A stretch of DNA of 64,000 nucleotides from Myrmaecium sp. VS I D KN 1 (GCA_019775845.1 JADQAV010000003.1:558001-622000), one strand, 5' to 3'. Numbered from the stretch's first letter, positions 25,172-36,749 are shown. The notes: generated from the sequence alone by a model not told the origin. Made by a program: numbers and translations.

Positions 25172-26347
25172 ATGCCGCACAAACACCGCCGCCGTCATGA
25201 CGCCGTGGACGAGTCGCTGTAGGTTCCCGGTCCCGCTCCCCTCAACCTCCTCCGATCACGCCGAAAACGGAAAAAAAGAAGGAAAAAATGGCTAACCGCC
25301 AACTAAAGCTACGATCTCCCACCCAGCGCTCGAGCGCGGCCCCTGCCACCAGTCGCATCCAAGAACGCCGCGCTGAGCGAATCCTTCCTAAACAAAAAGA
25401 CGCAGCGGAAGCACGCGAAGAAAGAGCGGAAGCAAAGCGCACCAGGCTATGGCGCAGACGACACGCCCAAAGCCTTCGCGCGGCTGATGGCCATGCAAAA
25501 GACGGCGGGGAGCGGCAAGCGCATCGGCGGTCTAGACAACGGCGCGGACCCGTCGCGGAAGCGGAAGCGGACGGAGGGGAAGGCGAAGGACCCCGAGAAG
25601 GCGGGCGCGGCGGGACCGCAGCAGAAGAAGACGAAGAAGGGCGGGAAGGAAGGGGACGGGAAGGCGGATGCGGACGCGACGGCCCCGGCGCTCCCAACGA
25701 TCCAGCCGGGCGAGAAGCTGCGCGATTTCGCGGCGCGAGTGGACGCGGCGCTGCCGGTGGCCGGGCTGGCGCGGAGTCGGGGCCAGGGCGGTGTGCGGGA
25801 GAGCCGGGTGACGCGGCACGAGAAGCGGTTGAAGAAGCTGCAGGCGGGGTGGCGGGAGGAGGAAGCGCGGATCCGGGAGAAGGAGCGGGAGGCGGCCGAG
25901 GAGGAGGAGGAGGCCCGGGAGGAAGAGCGCGAGTGGCTCGCGGCCAACCGGCTCGAGGAGCTCGCCGACGGCGTCGTCCCGCCCGTCCTCGGCGGCGGCG
26001 GCAAGAAGAAGAAGAAGGGCAAGAAGGGCAAGAAAGTCTTCGGCGAGGTCGCCGATGGCGACGATGACCCGTGGAAAGCTCTCGAGCGCAAACGTCGCGC
26101 GGAGGAGCTGGAGAAGAAGCAGCAGCAGGGCGTCCCTGGTGTCAGCGATGTTGTCCAGGCCCCGCCTACCTTCACCGTTACCCCGCGTGAGAAGTTCAAG
26201 CCGGCGAAGGTGCTCGCTGGCGCTCGTGTTCGTGTCGAGGAGGTCCCCCGTGCGGCGGGCAGCGTGGCTCGTCGTGAGGCCCTTGGCGATGCGAGGCGTG
26301 ATGTTATTGAATCTTATCGGCGTTTGCTGGGGGAGCGGCGGGTGTGA
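25172..26347 (+). CDS. Lysine-rich coiled-coil protein of unknown function, probably nucleolar
   Basis: Exons 25172-25218 and 25327-26347 give 355 aa. The first exon encodes only MPHKHRRRHDAVDES plus two bases of a Leu codon; intron 25219-25326 has GTAGGT, branch GCTAAC (25291-25296) and CCCAG, and splicing in phase 2 leads into SKNAALSESFLNKKTQRK, HAKKERK and DDTPKAFARLM, which look like the conserved core. An ATG at 25288 lies inside this intron and runs in a wrong frame; an ATG at 25487 is in frame but would lose the core. The rest is strongly charged: basic KRKR/KKTKK tracts (nuclear or nucleolar localisation likely), a long E/R-rich coiled coil (about residues 185-240), and a C-terminal FTVTPREKFKPAKV segment. 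Composition suggests ribosome biogenesis, but this is inference; I do not recognise a named orthologue. Confidence 0.85.
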
Positions 26348-26749
26348 TGGCGTGGGGTTAGGGGGAAGGGGGAGGCGGTGGTGTTCCTGTCTCTTTACTT
26401 ACTTTTTTCCCGCAGGGTTTTTTTCCTTTCTCTTTCTGCATATTATGTACATACGTGTCTGTTCATTTGGCGACCGACAACTTAAGACCTCACCTAACTA
26501 CTTTCCTTTCTTCCATGCAATCTTGTCTTTTCCCCTATTCCTCCTTCCTCCGACGCAGACATATATATGAAACTAAACGTCAACAATGGTCAAGGATATA
26601 TAGAACCTGGGCCGGGGTCATGATATACATAATTGTATTCAAAAGCAATAACGCAACAAAATTCAGCAAACATGACGATCTCTCATTGTGTCAGAGAATA
26701 AGGGAACAACTTTGGCAAAAACTTCCATCGATCAGCCAATCAGATTCTA
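26348..26749. other. Intergenic: 3' flank and tRNA-Gly upstream region
   Basis: About 400 bp with T-rich stretches after the stop codon (26395-26440) suited to 3'-end formation, then AT-rich sequence before the tRNA gene. Nothing else seen. Confidence 0.4.
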
Positions 26750-26866
26750 GCATTGGTGGTTTAGTGGTAAAATCTGCCGTTGCCATTGAGATGCCTCACT
26801 TCGAATCGGAGTGAGTGACGCCTCCACAGCTTCGGCAGGCCCCGGGTTCGATTCCCGGCCGATGCA
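26750..26866 (+). tRNA. tRNA-Gly(GCC) with a 46-nt intron
   Basis: Acceptor GCATTGG with CCGATGC (one G-U), discriminator A; D arm GTTT/AAAT; anticodon stem TGCCG/CGGCA perfect; loop TTGCCA gives anticodon GCC; T arm CCGGG-TTCGATT-CCCGG perfect, with a canonical B box. 5' exon 26750-26785, intron 26786-26831, 3' exon 26832-26866. The intron folds into a CTCACT/AGTGAG hairpin. Firm. Confidence 0.94.
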
Positions 26867-27012
26867 TCATCTTGGTTCTTCGAAGCCTGCGCTTCTTCTT
26901 TTGCTTCCGTGAGCTGCATCACTAAATGCGGCGACTCTCATTTTGCTTATTCGGTCCCGGGAACAGCACGATATGAGACTGCTTGGAAACGCAGGATGCC
27001 AAGAAATCAGAG

Positions 27013-27114
27013 GGGTCGGTAACTCAGTGGTAGAGTGTAGGATTGCAGTATTATCGCCTTACCAGCGGTGCAGCAGCTATCCCGAAGTCGCCAGTTCGAT
27101 CCTGGCTCGGCCCT
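27013..27114 (+). tRNA. tRNA-Cys(GCA) with a 30-nt intron
   Basis: Acceptor GGGTCGG with TCGGCCC (two G-U), discriminator T; D arm ACTC/GAGT; loop TTGCAG gives anticodon GCA; variable loop AAGTC; T arm GCCAG-TTCGATC-CTGGC perfect. 5' exon 27013-27048, intron 27049-27078, 3' exon 27079-27114. The anticodon stem TAGGA/TCCCG has one mismatch (A-C) and one wobble, so the exact intron boundary may be off by a base. Lies about 150 bp downstream of tRNA-Gly on the same strand. Confidence 0.88.
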
Positions 27115-28462
27115 TGAGGAGTGTGACTAGCTGGTCTTCACCTTGCTGTTATACTTTTTGCATTTTTAACTGTCCCTCTCTCTTCCCTTCTTCTGGAAAG
27201 GAGGACAAAAGAACGGAGATTTTCTTTTGGTCTTTTGGAACTAGGGAACGACGTGGAGATGGCGAGGATGAGATGGATGCGTGCGGAAACGTCATAGGAA
27301 GCGAAGTAGCAAGAACACTTCGTTTCCTTCTTCTTCTTTTCTGCTGAGAATAGCCGGATCTGGGGAGATTCGGCCAAGGGATAAGCGTTCGCTCCGCGGA
27401 GGAGGACCGTTTTCGCAGACCATGCCGGCAATAGTAAACCCACTCCAGCAAGGACGACATATTTATACAGAGAAGAAGGCGAATAGAAGAGAAACCCATT
27501 GATCGGGGGTAAGAGGTGGAGATGGCCGAGATCTTAGGGATTCCAGGCTGTCGCACCAGCGCCTCATATGTCGTATCGCTTCGGATGCTGTACCGCCTCG
27601 GATGGAACAAGGAGAAGAAGTAGACGAAGTATAGTCTATACCGCTCAAGGCCGGAGCATCCTGGAAACGTTCGCATTGTATGCCCTGAATGGAAACTCTG
27701 TACATGCTGGAGGTAATCCGTCCGATAGGTAATACGGATGCTCTCTGCTTTCGCTCCTCCATCACCCGACTGTGGGGGATCCGCGGGGCTGTGCCTGACC
27801 CATTGCCTGGCCGGAACTTTATCGAGGCGACCTGACTCTCTCAATGGGTAGCGCACGATGGATGAGCTAGAAGACAGCACGAATGGCGTGGCATCCGTGA
27901 AGGTTCGAAACCTCACGCGACAGCGACTATAGGCAGTTGATTGTAGGAGGTAAATGGCTCCAAGTGTTGACAGGCGGAGAATAGCGATCAGCCCTGCTCG
28001 TCGCCTGCATACGTCACCGCGGACGGATGTGCCAGCAGGGGCCAAGTTTCTCTGGTTGCCGGGCGGGTTCTGCAGAGCGTCGGAACTTACGCGGCAATGC
28101 CCAGCCCTAGGTAGCCACCTCAGACGACGATCCCAAGTCCGGTTCCCGATGCCGAACTGTTCACCTCCACGTTTCCCATCCTCCGCATCCCTCGCCGACA
28201 GTCGCGAGACCGTTGAGAGTCCTGTTTCGAACACCTATTCATATAACCCCATCACCGACCTGCCGCGCGTGCAACCCCTCCGAACCGATGTGCGCTCGCC
28301 CGCCCGCTACGTCAACCTCCGAGGAACAATAGGCGACCGTGCAGGCGCAGCGAATCTTGGAGTTCCGCGCGCTCAGCTACACTACGATCAGAGCGACGGC
28401 CGAGCTGGAGCTGATACCCGCCGGTCCATTGTTCGCCGAACCCGCATCTGCGCGAGTTGAGG
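27115..28462. other. Upstream region of the flippase gene
   Basis: 1.35 kb from tRNA-Cys to the Dnf3-type start codon. A T-run just after the tRNA (TTTTTGCATTTTT at about 27153) can act as Pol III terminator. A 361-codon minus-strand open frame (27149-28234) spans most of it but has no domain or biased composition and is not called as a gene. Confidence 0.45.
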
Positions 28463-31400
28463 ATGTCCGACGGTAGAGACGGCGAATCTGGCGTGCGAAA
28501 GCGGCATTCCTTACAGTACGACGCCAATGGCGATGAGACGTCTTCCGGCACTGTTGATCGAGCGGCATCATTCAGAACGGCAAACTCGAATCGGTGGTCC
28601 GTCGGAGATGCGATAGAACTAGCCGAGTCACAATCATCCGGAGTGGACCAAGACGAGATACATACTTCGCCGGTTGAGTCCGCTCCGCGTGTGCGCTTCT
28701 CCACAGATATCCCACGAAATGCGCCATCGAGGAACCCCAGTAGCGGCCCATGGGGAGGTCCACTTCACATGGCTCGAAGGCCTGGGTTGGCGGAACAGCG
28801 ACCGGGGACACCAACCTTATCGATAGACACTGGAGTTGCGGCGGCCGCGGGGATCAGATCTGCTCCAGGACAGGGCACGACGCTGTCTCCTCCCTCTGCG
28901 GGCCCGGCCTCTGCGGGGGCGCGGCCCTCTGCTCTGTCTCCCGTAAGCAGGAACAGAGGATATTCATTGCGGAGTAGCTTGTTCCGGAAGACGATCGCGC
29001 AACAGGCGCAGAGCCCCAACGATGCCATTGAACGTGCCGATGGGCCTAGCTCTTCGTCGGGAGCTCCTCCGTCACGTCCAGAGACCAGCCACAGCAAGAA
29101 GTCTTCGGTGGGAGGTGATGCTACTGTCACCATCTCCCCGGCTGGGGTGTTTGAGGATATTGAGCTCCAATCCGTCTCTCACGATGCTAGCGTCAAAGAG
29201 ACAAAAGGCGGATTCCGCGGCATATCCGCTTTGCCAAATTACGAGAACTGGATACTGGAACGAGCTCGCCACCACGCCCTCCTCAAGCAGGCCAAAACCG
29301 CCTGCCACAAGGCCAGAAAGCTGATTTTGCGGATGAACGAGATACCCCCTAGCAAAGATGGACGTCACATCGATCTGGATCCATCGCGGAAGAAGAACTT
29401 GACGGATGAGAGAACCAACAAACCCTATGTCAGCAACAGCATTCGTTCGAGCCGATATACAGCATGGAACTTCCTGCCTCGACAACTCTTTGCTCAATTT
29501 TCCAAGCTTGCGAACTTGTAAGTCTCATGCAGCGGCGTATCCTCGACAATGAGGCTGATTAGTGTAGCTATTTCTTGTGCGTTGCGATTTTACAAATGAT
29601 ACCCGGTCTCAGTACCACTGGAAGTGAGTCGCGATGTCCCCATCGCCACTGATGCATATTCTAATATTTCAAAAGCATATACCACCATCGTCCCGTTGTT
29701 GTTCTTCGTTAGCATTTCTATGGCAAAAGAGGGGTTCGATGACTTTCGTAGATATCGTCTGGACAAAGAGGAAAACAACAGGGAAGCCGAAGTCCTGCAC
29801 GCTTACCAGCCGACTGACGCATCGCCATCCGGTGAGGACAGCGCATCGCCTTCATTGGGACCTCTCCACTGGGCGCCGGTGAAATGGAAGGATATCCGCG
29901 TGGGTGACGTTGTCAAGCTGGAACGGAATGACGCAGCGCCAGCGGATCTCCTTTTGCTCCACTCAAGTGGACCGAATGGGATCGCGTACGTAGAGACTAT
30001 GGCGCTGGACGGCGAGACGAACCTCAAGAGCAAGCAAACCTCGCCCGTTCTCATTGATTCATGCAAGTCACCAGAGGCAATTGCTACCAGCCATGCGCAC
30101 TTCGTTGTCGAGGATCCCAATCTTGACCTCTACAACTTCGAGGGTCGGGTCACCGTGGATGGGAAGACTGCGCCCTTAACCAATGCCGAGGTCATCTATC
30201 GCGGGAGTGTACTACGGAATACTCCTGAAGCCATTGGGATGGTCATCTACTCGGGAGAAGAGTGCAAAATCCGCATGAACGCGAACAAGAACCCTCGAAT
30301 CAAAGCGCCGCAGCTACAGTCGCTGGTCAACAAGATCGTCGTCTTCATCGTTTTCTTCGTGATCGCGTTAGCCATCTTCAACACCGTTGCCTACCAGATC
30401 TGGTCCTCTAACGTCGAAAGCAAGATGTGGTACCTAGCCAACGCTGGTGTGGCCTTCTTCCCCATCCTAGCCTCCTTCATCATCATGTTTAACACCATGA
30501 TCCCCCTCTCTCTTTACGTTTCCCTGGAAATCATCAAGCTTTTGCAGATCTACTTCCTCAACGACATCGACATGTACGACCCGGTCTCGGATACACCCTT
30601 CGAACCTCGCACGTCGACTATCAACGAGGAGCTTGGGCAGATTAGCTACATCTTCTCCGACAAGACAGGTACGCTCACGGACAACTCAATGAAGTTTCGC
30701 AAGATCAGCGTCGCAGGGACAGCGTGGTTACACGACCTGGACATCCAGAAAGCTGAGAAGCAGCGGCTGCTCCACAAGAAGCGCAACAAAGGCAAGAAGC
30801 CCGCGCGCAAGAGCCAGGCTTCCGTCACTGCCACGCTCAAGGACGAGGCCACCGAGATCGTCGAGGAGGAGATCCCGCTCGCTTCCACCGAGGACGCCGG
30901 ACCCAGTCGCAGCGGCTTCCAGGCAAACTGGCAGTCCAGCGCGCGGCCGGGCAAGACACCGCAACTCCTGCACACGCTGGACATGATTCGGTACATCCAA
31001 CGGAAACCGTACACCATCTTCGCGAAGAAGGCGCGGCTATTCATGCTCAGCCTCGCGCTGTGCCACACATGCTTGCCTGAGGTGGGGAAGGAGGGGAAGA
31101 TCGACTTCCAGGCCTCGAGTCCGGACGAGTTGGCGCTTGTGCGGGGCGCGCAGGAGCTGGGCTTCCTGGTTCTCAATCGGGATGTCGGGAGCATCACGCT
31201 CCGGTTCAAGCCGACGGCGGAAGGGGAGGAGGTGGAGGAGGTGTATGAAGTGCTGGACGTGATCGAGTTCAGCAGCAAGCGAAAGCGCATGTCGGTGGTG
31301 GTACGCTTCCCAGACGGTCGGATCGCGGTGATTTGCAAAGGTGCGGACAGCGTGGTCATGCAACGCCTGAAGTATGCTGGACTGGCGAATCAGAAGGTGG

Positions 31401-33712
31401 TGGAGATTGAAAAGCGGGCAAATCGGAGGAAGAGTCTGGAGGCGCAGGAGGCCATGCGGAGAAGGAGTGAGGCGGTGGAGGGCCAGGGGAGGAAGAGCGG
31501 GGTGGCAAGTGCCCGACAAAGTATGAGTCTCATGGGGAGGGCGAGCATGGCGTTAACGGGGCGGGCAAGCGAGAGCGAGTCGGCCGGCGTTGCCGTCGGG
31601 AGGAGCAGTATCGGAGGTTTGGCTGGGAGGCTGAGTATGGGTGGACCGGGAGGTGGACGGAAACTGCAGCCGATCCGCGATGAGTTGGACAACTGGCTGA
31701 CGGAGAGGGAGAGGGACGTGGACATGTCGTCGGTGGAAGAGAACAGCATCTACTATTCTCCGCGACCGTCGATGGCCGGGACTCACACGCCGCGCCAGTC
31801 GATGCAATTGGGCAACCGGCTATCCTTTGCGCCGAGCGAGGCCAGAAGCTCAATGCAGCTGGATGACATGGAAGATCTGGTCGATGAGAGTCTAGCGGTG
31901 GATGAACCGCTGGTGATTGAGCGGTGCTTCCAGCATATCAACGATTTCGCGACGGAAGGTCTGAGAACGCTGCTCTACGGGTATCGATTCCTGGACGAGC
32001 AGGAGTATCAAGCTTGGAAGAAGGTCTACCTTGACGCCACCACTAGTCTCGTCGACCGACAGAACCTGATCGAGAAGGCTGGCGAGCTGATCGAGCAAAA
32101 CCTGGAGCTTGCCGGCGCGACTGCCATCGAGGACAAGCTGCAAGCTGGCGTGCCTGAGGCCATCGACAAGCTCCGCCGCGCCAACATCAAGATGTGGATG
32201 TTAACGGGTGACAAGCGTGAAACGGCCATCAACATCGGGTATTCCTGCCGCCTGGTCAAGGATTATTCTTCCGTCTACGTCGTGGATCATGAGACCGGAG
32301 AGGTCGAGAAGAGCATCGCGGCTGCGATTCTCGCAATCAACGAGGGCAAGGTCGCGCATTCGGTTGTAGTCGTGGATGGTCAAACGCTCTCCATGATCAC
32401 TGACGACAAGACCCTGAACGCACTGTTCTTCGACCTGGTGGTCCTCGCGGATTCAGTCATCTGCTGCCGGGCCAGTCCGAGTCAGAAAGCTCAGTTGGTC
32501 AAGATGGTGCGGAAGAAGGTGAAGAAGAGCATTACTTTGGCCATCGGCGACGGAGCCAACGACATCGCCATGATTCAGGAGGCGCATGTGGGCATCGGCA
32601 TCACCGGCAAGGAGGGCCTACAAGCCGCCAGAACGAGCGATTACTCGATCGCGCAATTCAGGTTCCTCACAAAGCTGCTCCTGGTTCACGGCCGATGGAA
32701 CTACATCCGCATTTGCAAGTACACCGTTGGCACCTTCTGGAAGGAACTCCTCTTCTACCTGACACAAGCCACCTACCAGCGCTGGACCGGCTACACCGGC
32801 ACCAGCCTGTACGAGTCTTGGAGTTTGAGTATGTTCAATACCCTCTTCACCTCCCTCGCCGTCATCTTTATGGGCGTGTTTGAAAAGGATCTGGCGGCCT
32901 CGACCCTCCTCGCGGTGCCGGAGCTCTACACCAAAGGCCAACGCAACGGCGGCTTCAACTTCAAGATCTACCTGGGCTGGATGATCATGGCGGCGTGCGA
33001 GGCGGAGATGCTGTACTTCACCATGTACGGCATTTACGGCAAGGCGACGTTCGAGTACGACAACGGGCTGTACGCGGTCGGGACGATCGTGTTCACGGCG
33101 TGCGTGGTGCTGATCAACCTGAAGATGCAGGTGATCGAGATGCACAACAAGTCGGTGACGGCGCTGGCCAGCCTGATCATCTCGATCGGCGGCTGGTTCC
33201 TGTGGCTGGTCATCCTGGCGGGCACGTACAGCGACAACGTCATCTACGACGTCAAGGGCGGCCTCTTCCACCGCTTCGGCACCAACGCGCTCTGGTGGCT
33301 CACCCTCGTGCTCGCGCTCGCCTCCGTGCTCGTGCTCGAGTTCGCCGTCGCCGCCGTCCGCGCCGCCTTCTTCTCCACCGACGTCGACGTCTTTCAGCAG
33401 CTGGAGAAGGATCCCCTGATCAAGCGAAGGTTCGAGGAGGCGGCCAGCGTGGAGCTGCAGGCCGGCTGGGATCGCGGCGGTAAGAAGAGTAGCCTCGAGC
33501 TTGAGCAGGAGGCTAGAGAGGGCGAGGTGCGGGAGCTGCTGGCGAATCGACCGGGGGACCTGGGGGAGCGCCGCAGTCGGAGTTATGTGGGGAAGAGCGG
33601 GGGTGGTGCGGGTGCGGGTGCGGCCGGCGACCGGACGCCGCGGCAGAGCGTCGAGATCCAGGAGATGTTGAGCCGCCGCTTCGGAAGCGTGAGGAGAGGC
33701 GAAGTTGTGTGA
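28463..33712 (+). CDS. DNF3: P4-type ATPase (phospholipid flippase), Dnf3 subfamily
   Basis: Flips aminophospholipids to the cytosolic leaflet, in yeast at trans-Golgi/endosome and plasma membrane, usually with a Cdc50-family subunit (family knowledge). Exons 28463-29517, 29568-29623 and 29676-33712 give 1715 aa. The 56-nt exon 2 restores FYFLCVAILQMIPGLSTTG, and the second junction makes TTGTYTTIVPLLFF. Introns of 50 nt (GTAAGT...GTAG) and 52 nt (GTGAGT...AAAG). Motifs: DGET at about 482-485 (actuator), phosphorylated Asp in DKTGT at about 699, TGDKRETAINIGYS, GDGAND at about 1328. RSSRYTAWNFLPRQLFAQFS and KEGFDDFRRYRLDKEENN fit Dnf3 rather than Drs2, Neo1 or Dnf1/2. A roughly 350-residue Ser/Pro-rich N-tail precedes the first membrane segment. 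The nucleotide-binding region holds a long disordered insert with twelve R-x-S motifs. The ATG at 28463 is preferred; the frame just upstream has only a TTG. Confidence 0.95.
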
Positions 33713-34362
33713 GGGTCGAAGGGGACGAAGGCTTCTTTGTTGTGGGGAACGCTGTGTGTGTATATACTTGATGATGACGACGCTGATGATCAACGGTAAC
33801 GAATGGGGATGATGGGTCGATATCCATTCCTTTATTTAACTTCGCAATCTTTCAGAGGATATTTATTCCATAATTGGACAGTTCATTCCTATGGAGGCTT
33901 GTGGGTATTCATCACTCCATCTTGGGCTCTGTCTCGTTTTGCCTTCCATTCTCCAACATCTGCTTGCAAGGCTTCAGATGGTTTGGAGAATGTTCAGGCG
34001 AAGTGCAAGATCTAACAGCATCCCTCTCTTTCCCAACTCATGGCGCTGTGTCGAGGTAGCCTTGCCTTCCGCGGCAATAGGTGGGGATCGTGCCTCAGGC
34101 TTGAAACGGCGGGACGTCGTTCCGACAAGTCCGCAGCCGTAGCCGACGACATCGATCGAAGTAGCTCATGGCAGATTGTACCCTGCAACTACCCCACCAC
34201 CCAACTCTTTGCAGAACGCCGCAGATTGTTATGATAAAGATATTGAAAGGACATTATGTACGGGCTTCCCAATGGAGAGCACAATCAAGGTTCTCTCGTA
34301 AAAGGTTGGATTCACTAGGCTATATATGATGACTTGACAGGAAAACCGCAACGACAAGAACA
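33713..34362. other. Convergent intergenic region
   Basis: 650 bp between the 3' ends of the flippase (plus) and DUF3500 (minus) genes. AT-rich parts at 33,830-33,870 and 34,230-34,330 are plausible 3'-end signals for each. No further gene. Confidence 0.4.
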
Positions 34363-35903
34363 TCACGAATACTGCTCCAACAACGCCCTCCCATAATCGC
34401 CTCGGTTCGGCAGCCGGTTCACAGTGTGGATGTGGCAGCGGGCCGGACTCGTATTGGTCAGGAAGACTACAGAGAAAAAGGCCGGTCAGCGGTCAGGCTC
34501 CTCTATGCGAGCAGCAGAGTCAGGTCAACTCACTTCCACAGTGGCAGTCGAACTCGAGGAAGGCGACGGGTGAGTGAATACGGTAGTAGAAGGGGTCCTG
34601 GTCGCCGCAGCCGCCGATCCAGGCGAAGTACGTCTCGGTGAGGTGGCTCTCGAAGTTGCGCGTGCGGTGCGCGAGCACCGGCTCTGGCAGGTACTCGTTG
34701 AAGGTCTTGTAGAGCTCGACGACCTGCTGCTGTGCCTCGGGCGGCATCAGCGAGACCGGGCATCCCTCTATCGTTGCGGGGTGGCCGTCGTTAGTATCAT
34801 CTCCCCTCGCAACTCTTTCGACTGAGAGAATTCAACTCACCGTAAGGCACCACCCGGTTGTCCTGCCTCGCACCACCCAGATGGCGCTCGTCAAATGGGT
34901 TCCACCGGCCCTCGGGAAGATCCTCGCCACGCATGCTCTTGCTCAACGTCGCTTTCTCCTGCAGCTCGCGGGGCAAGCTCTGCATCAGCCGCAGGGCGCC
35001 CCACTCCTCATGCTCGAAGAGCTTCAAGCCGGCATACTCGCCCTCATCGACCTCATCCGGCTCCGCGCCCAAGAAGCAAGGACCCACCACCATCGTCCCA
35101 CCCCTGACCACCGTTGTCAAGCACAGGTGATGGCCAAAGAAACTCCATCCCCACGGCTCCGTCTCGCTGGGCGTGCCAAAGAGGCGGAAATTGTAGCTCC
35201 GCTCGCCCAGCACCTTCTCACCTCCCACGAGCTTACCCAGAAACCCATTCGTCACGCAACACCCCCACACCTTCTCCCAGCCCTTCTCGCTCAGACTTGT
35301 CTTCAGCACCGCCCACACCGCCTCCACCACCTCCTCCCGCTCCTCGTCCAGACGGAGACCGCCCGGATTCACGTACAGCTCCGGGTTACTCCACAACCGC
35401 ATCTCATCCACATCCTCCGGCCGCGTGGCCGTCGGCCAGCAGGTACGAGCACGCTCCGCATCCGTCATGCGCTCAATCAGCCGGTCAGCCGCCGCGACCA
35501 TGCGCCCCACCGGCGCGCCCTCGTCCCGCCCGTAGCCGTACACACCCTCGCGCACGACGCCGTCGACGGTGAAGCCGCGCAGGGGCCGGTCCAGGCGCGC
35601 CCGCTCCAGCCGGCCGATCAGCCAGCCGGGCGCGGGGATCTGCCGCCGCGAGGCGCACCAGCTGCGCGCGTCGTGCGCCCCGATCCCGGCGATCTTGGGG
35701 TGGTCTCGTGGTGGGATGATCTCCCGGAAGGGCACGGTGGCGCTGGTGGAGGGCGCGTCCGGGTCGGTGGGCTGGAGGAAGCCGGAGTCTTTGGGTGGTT
35801 GCAATGGGTTGCTGATGGTGGAGGTTGGGTTCGCGCTGGCGGCGGCGGCGGGGAAGGAGGTGGAGGGCGGGTGCTGGGGGAGGGAGGTGCGTGCTGTTGC
35901 CAT
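34363..35903 (-). CDS. DUF3500 family protein
   Basis: Function unknown; DUF3500 proteins occur in fungi and bacteria. Exons 35903-34841, 34767-34534 and 34466-34363 give 466 aa. Intron 34768-34840 (GTGAGT, branch ACTAAC, ATAG; phase 1) creates VPYEGCPVSLMPPEAQQQV. Intron 34467-34533 (GTGAGT...GTAG; phase 1) creates HCGIFLTNTSPARCHIHTV, and the protein ends RALLEQYS. Conserved-looking parts: WGWSFFGHHLCL, GPCFLGAEPDEVDEGEYAG, ETYFAWIGG, FYYRIHSPVAFLEFDCH and the C-terminal CHIHTVNR with paired His. No signal peptide or membrane segment. The final two exons are easily missed because stop codons follow each donor. His/Glu/Asp-rich motifs might bind metal; that is only a guess. Confidence 0.9.
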
Positions 35904-36448
35904 GGTTGGTGGTGTTGTGGGCTGGTGCTTGCTTTGCTTTGTTTCGTGCGCGGCGGCTCCTTGAACTGCGCGGAATGATTGTAAGTTGTGAAGAAGACGT
36001 GATACAGTCCCGATCCAGGACTATAACCACTACGCAGCAAACAGATCACACAAGCAAGTTCGCAGAGAGAGAAGGGTGAGTGAACAAGAACAAGCAGATC
36101 CGCCGAAACAACCAGAAAAAAAAAGGGAAGGGAGGCAGCAGCTCATTGGGAAGGAATATCTAATTACTTATATATCCATCCATACATACATCCCACATCA
36201 CCTCTCTTCCTTTGCTCCTGACGATCCTCCCACCTCCCGCCTCACGCCTCCGCCTCACCGAACGCACGATCACCTCTTCTTCTCGGGAGCGCAGGACGGC
36301 ATCCATGGGTTCCATAAGAAGGTGACGTTCACCCACACACTCTTCCCCACGGGGGAAAGGGGGGAAACGAGGTGTGCGGGTGGTGGTGAGGTGGGGTACC
36401 CCCGCTCGGCACGAGGGAGCGGGTACGGAAGCGTGGGGCGGGCGGTAA

Positions 36449-36475
36449 CAGCAGCAGCAGCAGCAGCAGCAGCAG
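36449..36475. repeat. (CAG)9 microsatellite
   Basis: Nine perfect CAG units in non-coding sequence about 550 bp upstream of the DUF3500 start codon. Confidence 0.9.
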
Positions 36476-36727
36476 GAAAAGAATGTAGTGGAGGAATATC
36501 GACCCAAAGCCCGTCGTTGCCGGTTCCTGGTTCCGGGGTGGTGGTGGTGGTGGTCAGTAGTGGTGAGGTTGGTAATCGGTAGTCGGTAGTCGGAAACGGA
36601 TGAGACCGGATGACGGATGAGGAGGACGGCAAATCCTAAGGCAACCCCGCAATTTGACACCCCGCACCCCCGCCCCCCAGCGGCCCTCCCGGGTCCACCC
36701 TAAGTTTTGACTTATCCTTTCCCTATG

Positions 36728-36749
36728 ATATACTGTATATACAGTATAT
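36728..36749. repeat. 22-bp perfect palindrome
   Basis: Half-site ATATACTGTAT followed immediately by its exact reverse complement. About 825 bp upstream of the DUF3500 start, in otherwise AT-rich sequence. It could extrude as a cruciform or bind a dimeric factor; AT-rich palindromes also arise by chance. Confidence 0.7.

Noticed and set aside
25288-26067. Open frame starting at ATG 25288 as the N-terminus of the lysine-rich gene
   Set aside because: Its sequence after the first codons is Arg/Gly/Ala-rich frame-shifted product of the real frame; the start lies in an intron whose branch site is GCTAAC at 25291.
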